64,000 nt of DNA. It comes from Planctomycetota bacterium (GTDB lineage Bacteria; Planctomycetota; Phycisphaerae; UBA1845). The position numbers and the translations under genes were made by a program. Positions 16,998 to 25,652 of the stretch are shown here, one piece after another (positions within the stretch are counted from its first letter, which is position 1; every line of letters begins with the position of its first letter). Below the pieces are notes generated by a model. The model worked only from the letters and a program-made list of their open reading frames with translations, did no database searches and was not told the DNA's origin. The stretch spans positions 1-64,000 of the forward strand of contig JAKQDH010000182.1 of NCBI GenBank assembly GCA_029558835.1, read 5' to 3'.

Positions 16998-17804
16998 GCG
17001 CGCCGCATGCCCACCCCCACCTGCGGCGGGCGTAAGCTCGGGCGGGGCGACCTCTGCCAGGAGAGCTTGGGGGATGCCGATGTCGGCGACTTCGACTCGG
17101 CTGACGAAGGAGGGGGCCGGGGAGGCGAGGAAGCCGGGCTTGAGGGCGACGAAGGTGATGGTCAGGTCGGCGCGGATGGTGGCGTTGCTGGGCCGGCCGG
17201 TGTCGCAGTCGAGGCCGGAGGGGACATCGACGGCCACCATGGCGCGGCGCGGGGTGGCGTTCAGGGCGTTGATCAGCTCGGCCGTCGGGCTGCGCACCTG
17301 GCCGGTGAAGCCGGTGCCCAGCAGGGCGTCCACGATGACATGGTCGGGACGCACGTGGGTGAGGGCGGCCCGCTGGGACGGGCCGTCCGGGGCGACGATG
17401 CGCGGCAGGTTCATGGCCTCGACGATGCCGAAGTTGACGCCCGCGTCGGGCGTGAGCCGGGTTGGTTCGCCGGCCAGCAGCAGAGTAACGTCCCACCCGC
17501 GGTTGTGCAGGTGTCGCGCGATGACGCAGCCATCGCCGCCGTTGTTGCCGGGGCCGCAGGCGATGAAGGCCACGGCGCGGGGGCCGTAGACGCGGTCGAT
17601 GACTTCCGCGGCGTTGCGGCCGGCGTTCTCCATCAGCATCAGGCCGACCATGCGGTAGCGCGTGACGGCCAACTCATCGACGCGACGGACCTGGGCGCGC
17701 GTGAGGACGGGTTGCGCCTGCCCGCAAGGGCACTGCGCGGGAGGCGGTGAGGATGACGACGAAGCATCGCCCATCGTGTGCGCTCGCATCAGACCGAGGG
17801 GCAT
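16962..17804 (-). CDS. nnrE: NAD(P)H-hydrate epimerase (YjeF N-terminal domain)
   Basis: About 280 residues. The enzyme epimerises R-NAD(P)HX to the S form so that the dehydratase can repair damaged nicotinamide cofactors. Recognisable motifs are MLMENAGRNAAEVI, ACGPGNNGGDGCVIARHL, VDALLGTGFTGQV and AVDVPSGLDCDTG, in the family order. The C-terminal ADP-dependent dehydratase domain found in bifunctional YjeF is absent, so the dehydratase must be encoded elsewhere. The first 35 residues are Ser/Pro-rich and the start is uncertain (ATG 17804, 17789 or 17774). The last 20 residues, rich in Gly and Ala, are translated from the family B repeat, which also provides the stop. Confidence 0.88.
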   Translation of the reverse strand: MPLGLMRAHTMGDASSSSSPPPAQCPCGQAQPVLTRAQVRRVDELAVTRYRMVGLMLMENAGRNAAEVIDRVYGPRAVAFIACGPGNNGGDGCVIARHLHNRGWDVTLLLAGEPTRLTPDAGVNFGIVEAMNLPRIVAPDGPSQRAALTHVRPDHVIVDALLGTGFTGQVRSPTAELINALNATPRRAMVAVDVPSGLDCDTGRPSNATIRADLTITFVALKPGFLASPAPSFVSRVEVADIGIPQALLAEVAPPELTPAAGGGGHAARNPSPAQGEGQG

Positions 17805-18022
17805 GCTACTGCCCTGCGCGGCGGAAGCCAACCGGCGTGCACGTTCGCATCACTCGCACAACCGTTCGTCCCGTCAGCATGGGATGGTACAAGGGGCGAA
17901 CATCGGCGGCCTGCGTTGGGGTTCCGGCCACATTCGAGCCCGCAGCCCGGTGTGTGCTCACGCACGAGCGCCGGCATCCGGGTGACTGCGGACGGGCGGG
18001 CAGCCGGAATGAGGGTGGGAGA

Positions 18023-18712
18023 TCAGGCAACGGCGGCGCAGCAGAGGGTCTGGCCCCGCCAGCGCAGGCCGGGGAGGCTGGAGAGCTGTTTGGCGCGGCG
18101 CACGGTCCAGCGGCGGAGACGCCAGGCAGGCAGCAGGCGCCCGGTGGACAGAAGACGTTGGGCGGGACCCGCGTGGGCGTAGTCGCGGAACCACGGCAAC
18201 CCGAGGGTCCGCAGATCGACGATGCGGAAGCCGCTCCGCACAAGCAGTCCTGCGCACTCGCGGTGGTCGAATACGTGGACGTGGGTGGGGTCGTCGAAGA
18301 CGCGCGGGTCGATGAAGTGTCGATTCGGCGTCAGCAGCAGCAGGATGCCGCCGGGCCGCAGCACGCGGCAGCACTCGCGGGCGGCCACGTCGGGCTCGGG
18401 GAGGTGCTCGATGACGTGCTGGGCGGTGACGACGTCGAAGGAGCCGTCGGCGAAGGGCAGGCGGCAGGCGTCCGCGCACACGAGACCGACGTCCGCAAAG
18501 CGCTGTTGCGTCAGGGTGAGCCCTTCCAGCAAGTGATCCACGCCGACGACGCGGGCGTGCTCCACGAGGTGAAACAGGTCGCCGCGGCCGCAACCGATGT
18601 CGAGCACGCGCGTGATGGAGTGCGGCAGGTGACGCCGGACCCAGGCGGCCTCCATCTCGAACTCGAGGCCGCCGCCGCGACGGACGAAGTGCTTGTCCAC
18701 CAGGCCGATCAC
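18023..18712 (-). CDS. Class I SAM-dependent methyltransferase
   Basis: 229 residues from GTG 18712, which has GGAG about 10 bases upstream and begins 32 bp after the glycosyltransferase stop. A longer frame would overlap that gene by over 100 bp. SAM motif I is VLDIGCGRGDLF, with the acidic residue in VVGVDHLLEG, and the later methyltransferase-11 type segment is PFADGSFDVVTAQHVIEHLP, then VLRPGGILLLLTPN. The C-terminal 60 residues are Arg/Leu-rich. With the adjacent glycosyltransferase it probably modifies a surface glycan or lipid (inference); the substrate is unknown. Confidence 0.85.
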   Translation of the reverse strand: MIGLVDKHFVRRGGGLEFEMEAAWVRRHLPHSITRVLDIGCGRGDLFHLVEHARVVGVDHLLEGLTLTQQRFADVGLVCADACRLPFADGSFDVVTAQHVIEHLPEPDVAARECCRVLRPGGILLLLTPNRHFIDPRVFDDPTHVHVFDHRECAGLLVRSGFRIVDLRTLGLPWFRDYAHAGPAQRLLSTGRLLPAWRLRRWTVRRAKQLSSLPGLRWRGQTLCCAAVA

Positions 18713-18744
18713 GCGTAACGCTCCGGGTTCACGACCACCGGCGT

Positions 18745-19743
18745 TTATCGGACGGGGCGGGCCGGCTCTTGAGCGGCCGGGGGCAAGGCGCGGCAGAACA
18801 GCGATCTTACGCGGGCGTCGAGCCAATGGAGCGCCGGAGCGATGGCCGGGCGATGGCGACACGACTCCGCGAAGCGCTCGGCCGCGGCGCGGTAGTGCCC
18901 ACCGTGGTACAGGTCGTAGCCGAGCTGGCGGCTGGTGTCGGCCAGCTTGCGGCGAATCGTCCGGTGATGACGAGGCGACAGCGGGGCCAGCTCGGTCGGC
19001 ATGCTTACCAGCAGGTCGTGGAGGCGCTGCGTGTTACGGTGGCGATCCGTGCGGGCGAGGCTGCCTTCGACGTGGTGGTGCAGGCTGAGCGGCTCGTTGA
19101 CGAAGCCGCAGCGGCAAGCGCGGGCGACCTTCAGGTAGAACAGCCACTCCTCGGCATAGGCGCAGCCCGCGGGAAAGCGAAGCTCGGCGCCCAGCACGCC
19201 GCGGCGTACCATCCCGACGATCGTGGCGATGAAGTACTCCTGGAGCAATGTGTCAAAGAGATCGCCTGTGCAGATGCACAGGCCGGGCTCGATTTCCTCT
19301 CGCGGCACGCGGAACCCCTGCCTGCACAGGTCCGCCCAGACGCTGGGATGCCGGTGGCCGTCGTAGGTAACGTACGCGAAGTCGCTGTACACAAAGCCCA
19401 GTTCCCGGCGGCGCTCGAAGAGTGCCACCTGGCGCTCCAGCTTGCGGGGGAGAAACTCGTCGTCCGCATCGAGGAAGCAGACGAACTCACCGCGGGCAAC
19501 GTCGATGCCGCGGTTGCGCGCGGCACTGCTACCGGCGTTGGCCTGTTGAACGTAGTGGAGCCGGTCGCCGAGGCGGGCGGCGTAATCCGCTGCCACCCGC
19601 GGCGTGTCGTCCGTCGAGCCGTCATCGACGAGGACGATCTCCCAGTTGGTGAAGGTCTGGGCGCGGACGGACTCGATTGCTCGCGCGAGCAGTCCGCACC
19701 GGTTGTAGGTGGGGATCACGATGGACACGACCGGCGGATTCAT
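18745..19743 (-). CDS. Glycosyltransferase family 2
   Basis: 332 residues. GT-A fold signatures are VSIVIPTYNRCGLLARAIES, VLVDDGSTDDTP, ANAGSSAARNRGI and the metal-binding FLDADDEFLPRKL, with AEEWLFYLKVA in the acceptor half. I chose ATG 19743 because the domain begins directly there; the upstream extension to 19884 only translates an intergenic repeat. It transfers a sugar from a nucleotide donor, probably to a surface polysaccharide or lipid-linked glycan. It lies upstream of the methyltransferase, on the same strand with a 32-bp gap, and is probably co-transcribed with it. Confidence 0.9.
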   Translation of the reverse strand: MNPPVVSIVIPTYNRCGLLARAIESVRAQTFTNWEIVLVDDGSTDDTPRVAADYAARLGDRLHYVQQANAGSSAARNRGIDVARGEFVCFLDADDEFLPRKLERQVALFERRRELGFVYSDFAYVTYDGHRHPSVWADLCRQGFRVPREEIEPGLCICTGDLFDTLLQEYFIATIVGMVRRGVLGAELRFPAGCAYAEEWLFYLKVARACRCGFVNEPLSLHHHVEGSLARTDRHRNTQRLHDLLVSMPTELAPLSPRHHRTIRRKLADTSRQLGYDLYHGGHYRAAAERFAESCRHRPAIAPALHWLDARVRSLFCRALPPAAQEPARPVR

Positions 19744-19791
19744 GCGGGCTCTAGATGCCTCCACGCGTTGGGGAGATCGACAACGACACCC

Positions 19792-19892
19792 GGGTGGCAT
19801 GGCCAAGCGCCGCGCCGCCATGCCTTCTTGGCGACCGGCGACCGCAGCAGCAGCATGCCGGCGCCCTCGGCTGGGGCATGCCACCCTCCCGG
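19792..19892. repeat. Composite repeat, family A copy 2 (two palindromic units)
   Basis: The first unit is GGTGGCATGGCCAAGCGCCG followed by CGCCGCCATGCC; about 29 bases later comes GCATGCCGGCGCCCTCGGCT and GGGGCATGCCACCCTCCCGG. The second unit ends in the inverse of the GGGTGGCATG start, so the whole is bounded by inverted GGGTGGCATG / CATGCCACCC ends. Confidence 0.75.
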
Positions 19893-20061
19893 TTTCCCAT
19901 TGGCGTGGTCCTGTTTGGCTCCGCAGCGTTTCGTTGCGGTGCGATCCGGTGCACGCGACGCCACGGTTTTATCGGCACCGGCGGTGGGTCCGCCGCAGTA
20001 GTGCATCTGAGTGTGGGACGACGCTGGATGGCTCCACACGGTGGCGAGACCCACAGCGGGG

Positions 20062-20179
20062 GCAGGGTGGCATGGCCAAGCGCAGCGCCGCCATGCGCTT
20101 TCACGTGCCCGACGCTACCGTCTGCAACAACATGCCGGCGCCTTCGGCTTGGGCATGGCACCCTCCCAGCTTCCCGGTT
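20062..20179. repeat. Composite repeat, family A copy 3 (two palindromic units)
   Basis: It has the same two-unit design as the element 270 bp upstream: GGTGGCATGGCCAAGCGCAG..., then CATGCCGGCGCCTTCGGCTT and GGGCATGGCACCCTCCC, with a similar ~35-base interior. The two copies differ in the interior, which suggests independent copies and not a recent duplication. Confidence 0.75.
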
Positions 20180-20409
20180 GCGTGGCCCTGCATCGGCATC
20201 TCCGAGGGGGGCGATGGTACAGGCATGCGGCGGGTGGCAACACTGAGGGTACGGTGGGTTCGCGGTTTGCTGGAAGCTGCCTGATTCTCCACGCATGCTG
20301 TAGCGGGGCGGTTGGGGGTTCGGGTTGCTGGAGCGGAGTCGGCGGGCTATGCTGGCCGGATTCACGTCCCGCGTGTGGACGGCGGCGCAGGGCGGCCGGG
20401 GACGAACGG

Positions 20410-21387
20410 GTGAAAGTCTACCACGGCATCGAAACACTGGAGCCCCCGCTGAGCCAGTGCGTACTGACGGTGGGGAACTTCGACGGCGTGCACCGCGCGC
20501 ATCAGCAGCTCATCGCGCAGGCGGGGCTATTTGCGGCCAACACGGGCGGGCCGGTCGTGGTGCTGACGTTCGAGCCGCACCCGTTGAGTGTGGTGCGCGC
20601 GGCGCAGGCGCCGCCGCGTCTGTCGCTGCCGGAGCAGAAGCTGGGTTACCTTGCGGACGCGGGCGCTGACATCACGGTGGTCGCCCGGAGCGAGCCGGCG
20701 CTGCTGGGCATGGAGCCCGAGGACTTCGTGGAGACGGTGCTCGTTCGCCGTTTGCATCCGACGCACATGGTGGAGGGGCCGTCGTTCGGCTTCGGTCGCG
20801 GCCGGCGGGGCAACGCTGAACTGCTACAGCGACTGGGGCAGCGGCACGGGTTCCAGGTCCACGTCGTCGAGCCCGTCACCGTGCAGGTGGACCAGGGCGA
20901 GACCGTCATGGTGTCGAGTTCGCTGATCCGGCGGCTGCTGGAGCAGGGGAAGGTGCATCGGGCCGCGCTGTGCCTGGGCCGGCCATATACCCTGATGGGC
21001 ACAGTATCCAGCGGGGCGCGGCGGGGTCGAAAGCTCGGGTTCCCGACGGCCAACGTGGACGTGACGGAGCAACTGCTGCCGGGCGACGGCGTGTACGCCG
21101 GTCGCGTGGTCGTGGGTGACAGGCCGTACCGGGCGGCGGTCAGCATCGGTACGCGGGTAACATTCGGCCCGGGGCAACGGCAGCTTGAGGCGTATTTGTT
21201 GGATTTCCAGGGTGACTTGTACGGGCAGGTGCTCGGCGTGGAGCTGCATCGCTGGTTGCGGGAGCAGCGGCGTTTCGAGTCGCCGCCCGAGTTGGTTGAG
21301 CAACTTCAGCGTGACGCAGCCGAGGTGCGTGCTGAGCCGGACTGGTCGGCGTCGGCCGGGCGGCTCCATCATCCGGAGGGCACATGA
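20410..21387 (+). CDS. ribF: Bifunctional riboflavin kinase / FAD synthetase
   Basis: 325 residues from GTG 20410. The protein phosphorylates riboflavin to FMN and adenylylates FMN to FAD. The FAD synthetase half has LTVGNFDGVHRAHQQLI, TFEPHPLSVV and VSSSLIRRLLEQG; the kinase half has RGRKLGFPTANVD, GVYAGRVVVGDRPYRAAVSI and LEAYLLDFQGDLYGQ. The frame is open for 130 codons upstream but only across repeat DNA; the family start fits GTG 20410 (VKVYHGIE). Its TGA overlaps the ATG of the DHH phosphoesterase (ATGA), which implies translational coupling. Confidence 0.95.
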   Translation: MKVYHGIETLEPPLSQCVLTVGNFDGVHRAHQQLIAQAGLFAANTGGPVVVLTFEPHPLSVVRAAQAPPRLSLPEQKLGYLADAGADITVVARSEPALLGMEPEDFVETVLVRRLHPTHMVEGPSFGFGRGRRGNAELLQRLGQRHGFQVHVVEPVTVQVDQGETVMVSSSLIRRLLEQGKVHRAALCLGRPYTLMGTVSSGARRGRKLGFPTANVDVTEQLLPGDGVYAGRVVVGDRPYRAAVSIGTRVTFGPGQRQLEAYLLDFQGDLYGQVLGVELHRWLREQRRFESPPELVEQLQRDAAEVRAEPDWSASAGRLHHPEGT

Positions 21388-22430
21388 GCTTACCGGGGTC
21401 GGAGACACTGAAGGAACTAGCGCGCTGGGTGAGCGGGTGGCGCCGGCCGCTGCTGGCGACGCACACGCGGCCGGACGGCGACGCGCTGGGTGCGTTGGCG
21501 GCGATGTACTCGGTCCTGCGCGCCGGGGGGGCGGAGCCGTTGGCGGTCATCTACGACGCTCTGCCGGAGCGTTACGCGCTGGCCGGGACGCTGGCGCCGC
21601 TGAGGTTGTGGCCGAATGAAGTGGGTCCCGACGAGCGGGCCGCCGTTGACGGCATCGTGCTGCTGGACACGTGCACGTACGCTCAGCTTGAGCCGCTGGC
21701 GGAGTTTCTGCGGGCGGCGCGGATGCCGAAGCTGGCGGTGGATCATCACCTGACGCGCGACGAGATGTGCGATCGGTATCTGGTGGACGAAACGGCGGCG
21801 GCCACCGGGCTGATTCTGTATGAGTGGTTTGCGGCGGTGGGTTGGCCGCTGGAGGCCGCCTGTTGTGATGGGCTGGTGATCGGGATTGCGACCGACACCG
21901 GCTGGTTTCGCCACGGGCACGTGGACGCGCGGGTGTTTCGGGCGATGGCGGACTTGGCGGGTCGGGGCGCGGATGCGACCGAGCTGTTTCAACAGTTGTA
22001 CTTCCGGGATTCGATCGGGCGTCTGCGGCTGCGGACGGCGGCTCTGGCGTCGCTGGAGCTGATGCTGCGGGATCGGCTGGCGGTGATGTGCGTGTCGCCG
22101 GGGACGATGCAGCGCGTGGGGGCGCTGCCCTCCGATACGGAAGAGATCGTCAATGAGCCGTTGCGGGTAGGTTCGGTGTGCGCGTCGGTGTTGTTGGTAG
22201 GGGAGGAGAACGGCACGGTACGTGCGAGCTTCCGCAGCAAGAGGCCGCTGGAGCCGGAGGCGCCTGACATAGACGTCGCTCGGATCGCGGAGCGCTTCGG
22301 CGGCGGCGGGCATCGCCGGGCGGCCGGGGCGCGCGTCCAGGGTACGGTTCTGCACGTGCGTCGCCGGCTGCTGGATGAGTTCGAGTGTTTGTTGCCCGGC
22401 GCGGATGACGATGATCCGCTGCCGGTCTGA
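21384..22430 (+). CDS. DHH family phosphoesterase, NrnA-like (oligoribonuclease / pAp phosphatase)
   Basis: 348 residues. Metal-binding DHH motifs are THTRPDGDALGAL (I), LLDTCTYAQL (II), AVDHHLTRDEM (III) and IGIATDTGWFRH (IV). The C-terminal DHHA1 part has RFGGGGHRRAAGARV. NrnA-type enzymes degrade short oligoribonucleotides to monomers and remove the 3' phosphate of pAp; which activity dominates here cannot be read from sequence. The start ATG overlaps the ribF stop by 4 bp. Clustering of nrnA with ribF fits the common infB-rbfA-nrnA-truB-ribF neighbourhood. Confidence 0.9.
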   Translation: MSLPGSETLKELARWVSGWRRPLLATHTRPDGDALGALAAMYSVLRAGGAEPLAVIYDALPERYALAGTLAPLRLWPNEVGPDERAAVDGIVLLDTCTYAQLEPLAEFLRAARMPKLAVDHHLTRDEMCDRYLVDETAAATGLILYEWFAAVGWPLEAACCDGLVIGIATDTGWFRHGHVDARVFRAMADLAGRGADATELFQQLYFRDSIGRLRLRTAALASLELMLRDRLAVMCVSPGTMQRVGALPSDTEEIVNEPLRVGSVCASVLLVGEENGTVRASFRSKRPLEPEAPDIDVARIAERFGGGGHRRAAGARVQGTVLHVRRRLLDEFECLLPGADDDDPLPV

Positions 22431-22460
22431 CGCCGGTTTCACGGAGGGGACCTGTCCACC

Positions 22461-22748
22461 ATGCCGGAGTACACGCCGCATCAGCAGGGGATCATCAAGC
22501 GCTATTACGACCAGCGCGACCAGATTATGCTCGAGCGCCTCCAGGAGGTGGTCAGCGAACTGTACCTGGTCGAGAGCGAGAAGAAGCGCGAGCAGCTCTG
22601 GAAGCGCGTGGCGCAGGCGATGGAAGTGCTGAAGGTGCCGCCCGGGCTGGCGCAACACATCCTGACACAACGCCGGCCGGAGATCCTCGCTGCCAACCTC
22701 AATCACTGGCTGGCTGACTCCCGCAGACAAGGCAAGTCGAAAGGCTGA
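22461..22748 (+). CDS. Small helical protein of unknown function
   Basis: 95 residues, starting 30 bp after the phosphoesterase and in the same direction. GGAGGGGA lies about 8 bases upstream of the ATG. The sequence is rich in charged and helical residues (ERLQEVVSELYLVESEKK, REQLWKRVAQAMEVLKVPP) with no signal peptide or membrane segment. I do not recognise a family; it is probably cytoplasmic and co-expressed with ribF and the phosphoesterase. Confidence 0.7.
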   Translation: MPEYTPHQQGIIKRYYDQRDQIMLERLQEVVSELYLVESEKKREQLWKRVAQAMEVLKVPPGLAQHILTQRRPEILAANLNHWLADSRRQGKSKG

Positions 22749-23360
22749 GCACGCCGGGTTCCACGCGGGAAGCTCCTGTCAAAGGGGCATGACCGACGTT
22801 CAGTCACCAGTCATGGAGAGCGTGCGCTCGTATGGCGACCCCGGGAGCGCGGCGCAGAGTCCCCATAGATGCTGCTGGGGCCACCGTACAGTGCAGTCTC
22901 CCCTTGCGTTGGGCGGGCGGCGGACGGTATATTAGGACGTGCAACCAGGCAGCATCGTCGGGTGCACGGCTGCGGGGAAGCCGGCGCCGCCCAGCGTGGG
23001 CTTGTGGACGGGCCGGCGACGGTTTCAAGTCACCGGGAGCGCCGGAAAGGGCAAGCATGCTCCCCGCAGTCGCTGCCTCGCCGATTGGTTGAACGCTTTG
23101 CGTACAAGAACGCCAAGGGGAAGGGAGTGGGTTGGTGTGCCCAGGCTGCAGACCCCGACGGGTGGCTGCGCGGGCTGGGCGCTCGCCCGCAGGAGGGGAG
23201 GGCGGCAGCGAGGCACGCGTGGCCGGCCAACCTGCCGCCGTCGGGTTGTCACTTCCCATACCGTGCAGAGCCACATAGCACGCAGGTTGCTGCAGATCGA
23301 GGACGGGCACGTAGCGGGCGTGCCGTCATCAAGGGTGTACTCATTCGGGTGGGGACTCTC
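22749..23360. other. Intergenic region of 612 bp upstream of a propeller protein
   Basis: A TATATT at 22928-22933 with TTGCGT 18 bp upstream is a weak promoter candidate; if used, it leaves a 5' leader of about 420 bases. The propeller frame continues upstream through this DNA but has no signal peptide there. I see no other gene. Confidence 0.4.
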
Positions 23361-25652
23361 ATGATGAGCTGCGGAAGCACCTTCGGAGTAGTGGTATTGG
23401 CGGCTTGCCTGGTGGGCGGGGCAGCCAGTGTGTGGGCACAAGACTGTGCCTGGCTGCCGGGCGACGGCGTGCCGGGGACGGACGGGAATGTGTATGCCAC
23501 GATGACCTGGGACCCCGATGGGGCCGGTCCGCAGCCCGAGCTGCTCGTCGCCGGTGGGCAGTTCACAGTGGCGGGCGACGTAACTGCGAACAACATCGCG
23601 GCGTGGGACGGAAGCGCCTGGCACGCTCTGGGGTCCGGGACGGACGCCAGCGTGCGGGCCTTGACAGTCTTCAATGGCGAGCTGATTGCGGGGGGCACTT
23701 TTACGACCGCCGGCGGTGTGGCGTGCAGCCGCATCGCGCGCTGGAATGGGAGCGCGTGGCAGGCTTTGGGTTCAGGTGTGGACGCCTACGTGTACGCTTT
23801 GGCGGTTTACAGCGGTCAGTTGATCGCCGGGGGTACGTTCTCCAATGCCGGCGGCGTGCCATGCAGTCGCATCGCCCGCTGGAACGGCAGCGCCTGGCAG
23901 TCACTGGGCTCCGGGATGGACGTGTACAGCAGCAGCGTGCGCGCCTTGGCGGTGTACAACAATGAACTCGTCGCCGGGGGCAGTTTCACCACGGCCGGCG
24001 GCGTGAGTTGCAGTTCCATCGCCCGCTGGAACGGGACTGCCTGGCAGACTCTGGGAGCTGGCATGGGCGGGACGGGCAGGCATGTGCACGCCCTGACAGT
24101 CTACGGTGGCGAGTTGATTGCAGGAGGATTGTTCACGACTGCCGGCGGAGTGACCTGCAACTGCATTGCCCGTTGGAACGGAAGCTGGCAAACGCTCGGG
24201 TCAGGAATGAACGACAGTGTGTACGCTCTGACGGTCTGGAACGACGAGTTGATCGCCGGGGGCTCATTCACCGACGCCGGCGGCACGACGTGCGAAGGCG
24301 TCGCCCGTTGGGACGGCTCGACATGGGAAGCGATGGGAGCGCAGATGATGATCGGCGCCGTGAATGCGCTTGCCGTCTACGACGGCGACCCCATCGCCGG
24401 CGGCGGCTTCAGCACGCTCGAAGGTCCCAGTTGCAGCCGTATCGCCCGCTGGGAGGACGGGGTCTGGCACCAAATGGGCTCAGGGACGACCTACATGGTG
24501 CAGGCGCTGACGGTCCACGCCGGCGAGCTGATCGCGGGCGGCTACTTGTGGACGGTCGGCAACGTGCCGTGCGACGGCATCGCCCGCTGGGACGGCGACG
24601 TCTGGCAGACGCTGGGGACAGGCGTGGACGGCACGGTGTCAGCGCTGGCGACCTTCAACGGCGACCTGGCAGTGGGGGGCTCGTTCACGATCGCCGGTGG
24701 TGTGGCGGCCAGCTCGATCGCCCTCTGGGACGGGGTCGCCTGGCAGGCGCTGGGGCCGGGGTTTGGCGGCCCGGCCTATCCACGAGTCCATGCCTTGGCG
24801 GTCTTCAACGGCGAGCTCATCGCGGGAGGCGATTTCACAACTACCGGCGGCGACCCCTGCAATTACATTGCTCGTTGGGATGGCGCCGCCTGGCAACCGC
24901 TCGACTCGGGAATGAACGACGTGGTGAAGGCCCTGACGGTCTACAACGGCGAGTTGATCGCGGGAGGCGAGTTTACTACGGCCGGCGGCACGACACGCAA
25001 TCACGTCGCCCGCTGGGATGGCGGCTCGTGGCAGCCGCTGGGGTCGGGCATGAACGCCAACGTGCACTGCCTGACGGTCTACGATGGCGACTTGATCGCG
25101 GGCGGCGACTTCACGACCGCCGGCGGCGCGGGGTGCAACCGTGTCGCCCGCTGGAACGGTACCACGTGGCAGACACTGGGATCGGGGATTGGTGATACCA
25201 ACAGGCACGTCTATGCCCTGAAGGTCTTCAACGGCGACCTGATCGCGGGTGGCCGATTCACAACGGCGGGCGGCGTGAGCTGCCCCAACATTGCCCGCTG
25301 GGACGGCGCTGCATGGTACCCGCTGGGGTCGGGGACGAACACGGCCGTGAGTGCCTTGACCGCGTATCACGGCGAGCTGATCGCGGGCGGCGACTTCACA
25401 ATTGCCGGAGGTTACGTCTCCTGCTACTGGGGGCGCTGGGTCTGTGGAGGACCGGGTGACCTCGATGGTGACGGCGACGTCGACGTTGATGACCTGGCGA
25501 TTTTCCTGCCCAGTCTGGGCGGGCCTGGTGTGACTACGCCGCCGCCCGGCGGTGACGCGGCTGATTTCGCGCAGGCGGACCTGGACGGTGATCTCGACGT
25601 GGACATGGCGGACTTCGCCGCCTTCCAGAACGCGTTCACCGGCGGGGCGTAG
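23361..25652 (+). CDS. Secreted beta-propeller-like repeat protein with dockerin-like C-terminus
   Basis: 763 residues from ATG 23361, which opens a signal peptide (MMSCGSTFGVVVLAACLVGG, cut after VWAQ). Thirteen full repeats of about 46-50 residues follow, each of the form GGxFTTAGGVxCxxIARWNG, then WQxLGSGM and a variable stretch before xALTVYNGELIA. They should form several stacked beta-propeller blades. The C-terminus has two calcium-loop-like DxDxD segments (DLDGDGDVDVDDL and DLDGDLDVDMADFAAF) followed by QNAFTGGA. The same repeats occur in the giant protein at 10364 and at 43552. Its last 17 bp overlap the convergent holB gene. It is exported; the ligand is unknown. Confidence 0.88.
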   Translation: MMSCGSTFGVVVLAACLVGGAASVWAQDCAWLPGDGVPGTDGNVYATMTWDPDGAGPQPELLVAGGQFTVAGDVTANNIAAWDGSAWHALGSGTDASVRALTVFNGELIAGGTFTTAGGVACSRIARWNGSAWQALGSGVDAYVYALAVYSGQLIAGGTFSNAGGVPCSRIARWNGSAWQSLGSGMDVYSSSVRALAVYNNELVAGGSFTTAGGVSCSSIARWNGTAWQTLGAGMGGTGRHVHALTVYGGELIAGGLFTTAGGVTCNCIARWNGSWQTLGSGMNDSVYALTVWNDELIAGGSFTDAGGTTCEGVARWDGSTWEAMGAQMMIGAVNALAVYDGDPIAGGGFSTLEGPSCSRIARWEDGVWHQMGSGTTYMVQALTVHAGELIAGGYLWTVGNVPCDGIARWDGDVWQTLGTGVDGTVSALATFNGDLAVGGSFTIAGGVAASSIALWDGVAWQALGPGFGGPAYPRVHALAVFNGELIAGGDFTTTGGDPCNYIARWDGAAWQPLDSGMNDVVKALTVYNGELIAGGEFTTAGGTTRNHVARWDGGSWQPLGSGMNANVHCLTVYDGDLIAGGDFTTAGGAGCNRVARWNGTTWQTLGSGIGDTNRHVYALKVFNGDLIAGGRFTTAGGVSCPNIARWDGAAWYPLGSGTNTAVSALTAYHGELIAGGDFTIAGGYVSCYWGRWVCGGPGDLDGDGDVDVDDLAIFLPSLGGPGVTTPPPGGDAADFAQADLDGDLDVDMADFAAFQNAFTGGA

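Larger units (their letters stand above)
19744..20409. other. Divergent intergenic region of 666 bp with tandem copies of repeat family A
   Basis: It lies between the minus-strand glycosyltransferase and plus-strand ribF. About 220 bp is repeat DNA (two composite copies). Frames that cross it in line with ribF contain the repeat and lack a ribosome binding site. I see no gene here. Confidence 0.5.

Noticed and set aside
19744..19884. N-terminal extension of the glycosyltransferase to 19884
   Set aside because: The extra 47 codons translate the intergenic palindromic repeat and precede the conserved VVSIVIPTYNR start; no family support.
20011..20409. N-terminal extension of RibF to 20011
   Set aside because: The extra 133 codons cross repeat DNA and do not resemble RibF; the conserved part begins at GTG 20410.
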